64,000 nt of DNA from Diphasiastrum complanatum (Eukaryota; Streptophyta; Lycopodiopsida; Lycopodiales; Lycopodiaceae): contig CM055111.1 in assembly GCA_029204225.1 (NCBI GenBank), positions 24,737,874 to 24,801,873 of the forward strand, written 5' to 3'. Within the stretch, counting starts at the first letter, position 1, and the number at the start of each line of letters is the position of its first letter. Positions 61,601 through 64,000 of the stretch are shown here, in pieces. Made by a program: the position numbers and the translations under genes. The notes under the pieces are model-generated. The model was not told where the DNA came from. It was given only the letters and a program-made list of their open reading frames with translations, and ran no database searches.

Positions 61601-63100
61601 TTTTTTTTCCAATTCTTCAAAAAAAAAAGTCAAATATTTACTGATAGTATAGATACTTAAATTTTAATAGCTAAACAATTTCAATCTTCCTCTAAATTTA
61701 CAGATATCAGAATTCAGGATAATGAGATCTCTTGTGACGGTGTGACCTGTCGTATCAAGATTCAAAACAGAATTTACAGAAATTAGAATGACATTATGAC
61801 CCAAGTTTAAGAGAACTGCAGTAAGTTGAAACTTGAAAGTTCAAAGTTGTAAGTTGTAACTTACTTGTAACTACTAACTTGTAACCATATCCTGGCCCAG
61901 TGGCCCCGGCCCCCTACTACCCAAGTACAAGGATCTGCTAAGTGCTCACTTGACATTGGCAACTGCTTGCTAAATAGACTTAGGACTGTGAGTGACAAGT
62001 GTGGAGTAAGTTGTAAGGAGTTGGAACTTGCCAGTGGCCACTTGGACGTTGCCGGTTGGAACTCAAGGTTTAGAAATTAGGAGCCTGGAGTATAACTGAA
62101 ATTTGAGCTCAGAGGCTAGAGCTGAATCCTGATTCCTGATAATAGATTAATCATTATAGTTATTAGTGACCAGTCACCACTGACTACTTAGTACTTAGTT
62201 CTAACTTCTAACTACTAACTAGTGAGTCGTGACCACGGTCCACTTACTAGTCTGATACAGACTACAATGATCACTGATCAGTGATATGGATAATGGCAAG
62301 CTGCAGCTACTAGCTAGGTACTAGGTAGAGTCTAGAGTCTAGACCCGGGACCGTACTACGTAGTACGTAGGTACTAGGTACTAGGACTGTAGATTGTAAA
62401 TTGTAATTTTGTTTCAAAGTTGAAACTTGAAAGTTGAAGTTCAAACTTATTTGTGAATTGCAATGTCGAGATCGGAGAAAAGAATAAACAAGAAGGTTAT
62501 GACAATGTTTAACTCTTGAGAAAGCCAAAAAAATTTAGGTTAGAAACTTAGATTTACCTTACATCTGTCATCACATTCATCATTCAACATTGAACATTGA
62601 AGTGTTAACATTGAACATTCTATTATCTATATGACATATGTAACTAACAGTCTACTAAGTTCTAACTAGTAACTTCTAACATAATACATTAAAATTTAAA
62701 TACCAAAATCCAAATTGTAAAACTTTAAAGTTTAAACTTTAAACCTTTAAGGCTTTAACCATTAGTAATTAGATAATCGACTAACATTAAACAGACTACA
62801 TAGTACATACTACAGTTAAAACTTAACTTCAAGAATCAAAAACTTGAAACTTGAAACTAGATTCTAGAATTTATAATATATCATGATTCATGAATCATAA
62901 CATAATAGTAAATACATTTGCCAGGTGCCTCATGAGTCCGGTCACCAATGTAATGCGTGATGTGTCTGATGATAAATCATGATGTGTACTTAAAATACTA
63001 CACTGTAAACAGCTCAAGAGTCAATGCTCATCTAGTGACATGAACATCTAAAGACTAGTAACTACAATGATCTAATGTACAAACATCTGACATCAATGAG
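61601..63100. other. Cryptically simple AT-rich tract without a gene
   Basis: Dense short variations of AACTTGAAAGTT, AGTTGTAACTT, TACTAACT and GTACTAGGTACTAGG, with near-palindromes such as TACTACGTAGTACGTA near 62353. No coding match on either strand. Could be the 3' non-coding part of the hAT element on the right. Confidence 0.5.
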
Positions 63101-63125
63101 CACTGAGCAGGCTGTAGTGAGCACT

Positions 63126-64000
63126 CTAAGCTCTCCTACGCCTGAGTCTCCTCCCACTCGCTGGTGCTGTGGAGCCTGCTGTGGCCTCTCGAGTGGTAAG
63201 CTCAGCTGCGAAATCCTCATCAAAGGCAGAGGTATGATGCCCCTCATCCTCGTCCCCGCCCTCCTCGGACTCCTCATCCTCATACTCCTCCTCTGAGGAC
63301 TCTGACCCTGACGATGCCTCAGACTCAGACTCAGACTCGTCCTCGGGGCTATGAGCATGGGAGCTGCTACCCTCTCCTGCCCTCCTCCTGCGCTCTGCTC
63401 GAGTGACAGGCCCTGCACAATGCACACAAAGAGGGACAAACGTATTATTGCCTGCAAATTAGTAAATTATGATAATTAGTAAGTTGTAACTTCGAACTTC
63501 GAAAATTTAATTCAAGACCTTAGACAATCCTAATTTCTCACCTGCACTCTGCATGGCCTCCTCATGGAGGAATGCATACACGTCCTCCTCTGACTGGTCT
63601 CTCGGTGGCAACTCTGGAACCTTTGCCACATCGATCAGATCGGGATTAACCTACGCACATGTCACAATGCACATTGAAATCAAGACAAAATTTGGAGGGC
63701 CGAGTTCCGACAAAAGTTAAAATTTAGCTACAGTCTAGTATCTACTATGTAGTATGTAATATGATCTATCTAGTATCTACTAATTGGCAACTGCCAACTG
63801 GGTCCTGCCACTTGGGATGATGGATCACATGTTAGAATTTAGAAATTATAATTTATGGCTTACAAGTTACTTGGATAGGCTCTGCGGTGGTCTGGAGTCT
63901 ACCCAAAAGTCTTAGGTTGGCGTGTACGTACACCAACCTCTCCAACTACGCTGATGATAGTCGATTCCTCTTCTTCGTGTGAATCATGGAATGGACACTC
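63126..64000 (-). pseudogene. hAT transposase C-terminal exons with acidic tail (partial)
   Basis: Minus strand, three exons with matching phases. Exon 64000-63871 (runs off the window) gives the dimerisation motif IHTKKRNRLSSA, a TAG at 63946-63948, then LERLVYVHANLRLL. Exon 63650-63542 gives VNPDLIDVAKVPELPPRDQS and EEDVYAFLHEEAMQSA. Exon 63412-63126 starts PVTRAERRRRAGEGSS and continues into an acidic/Ser tail (ESESEASSGSESSEEEYEDE) that ends in a stop. Donors CAA|GTAACT and GCAG|GTGAGA, acceptors TGCGTAG and TTGTGCAG. The single in-frame stop is why it is called broken. Confidence 0.7.

Overview
The window reads as nuclear DNA of a land plant with a large, repeat-packed genome. It carries Ty3/gypsy chromoviruses, Ty1/copia, non-LTR LINEs and hAT transposons, all of plant type, with GT-AG introns and no bacterial-style gene layout. 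The species cannot be named from this. One host gene and its very long introns would suit a lineage that kept plastid peptidoglycan (fern, lycophyte, bryophyte or gymnosperm); a fern or lycophyte is my guess only.

The main result is one host gene that spans nearly the whole window on the + strand. Four short exons (1663-1732, 42560-42743, 61017-61108 and 61222 to about 61350) have good splice sites and phases that agree at every junction. Read in order they give one continuous stretch of an MltB-like lytic murein transglycosylase (GH103 / SLT_2 type). The introns between them are about 40.8 kb, 18.3 kb and 113 bp. Nearly everything else in the window is therefore transposon DNA inside introns of this gene. 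Both ends of the gene, including the exon expected to hold the catalytic Glu, lie outside the window.

Intron 1 (1733-42559) holds, left to right: a 5'-truncated LINE and a nearly full LINE joined head to tail by (TC)n (2375-6930); old copia and gypsy scraps (7.4-8.7 kb); and a three-level nest of LTR elements (about 9.0-24.9 kb). In the nest a minus-strand gypsy (A) is split by a gag-protease-only element (C, target duplication GAATC), whose 5' LTR is split by a chromodomain gypsy (B, target duplication CTATG). Next come a likely solo LTR (25912-26354), a LINE fragment, a nearly full minus-strand LINE (27403-32176), and a composite (32270-40765) in which a LINE is interrupted by a gypsy with a 1385-codon ORF (D) and by an inverted pair of LTR copies.

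Intron 2 (42744-61016) holds the 3' end of a chromodomain gypsy (F), a decayed minus-strand gypsy with an Asp-tRNA-type primer site and a minisatellite leader (E), a young copia with LTRs that look identical (G, target duplication ATCAG), a broken hAT transposase, and old LINE and gypsy scraps. Right of the last exon are a simple-sequence tract and the C-terminal exons of a second hAT transposase on the minus strand.

The LINEs share a plan: ORF1 with a coiled coil and an RVRGIP block; ORF2 with an endonuclease, a reverse transcriptase and a C-terminal CCHC; and a 3' end that runs into (TC)n. Several copies have 5' or 3' ends set in (TC)n tracts, and the C-terminus of ORF2 carries a PIP-box-like motif in two copies.
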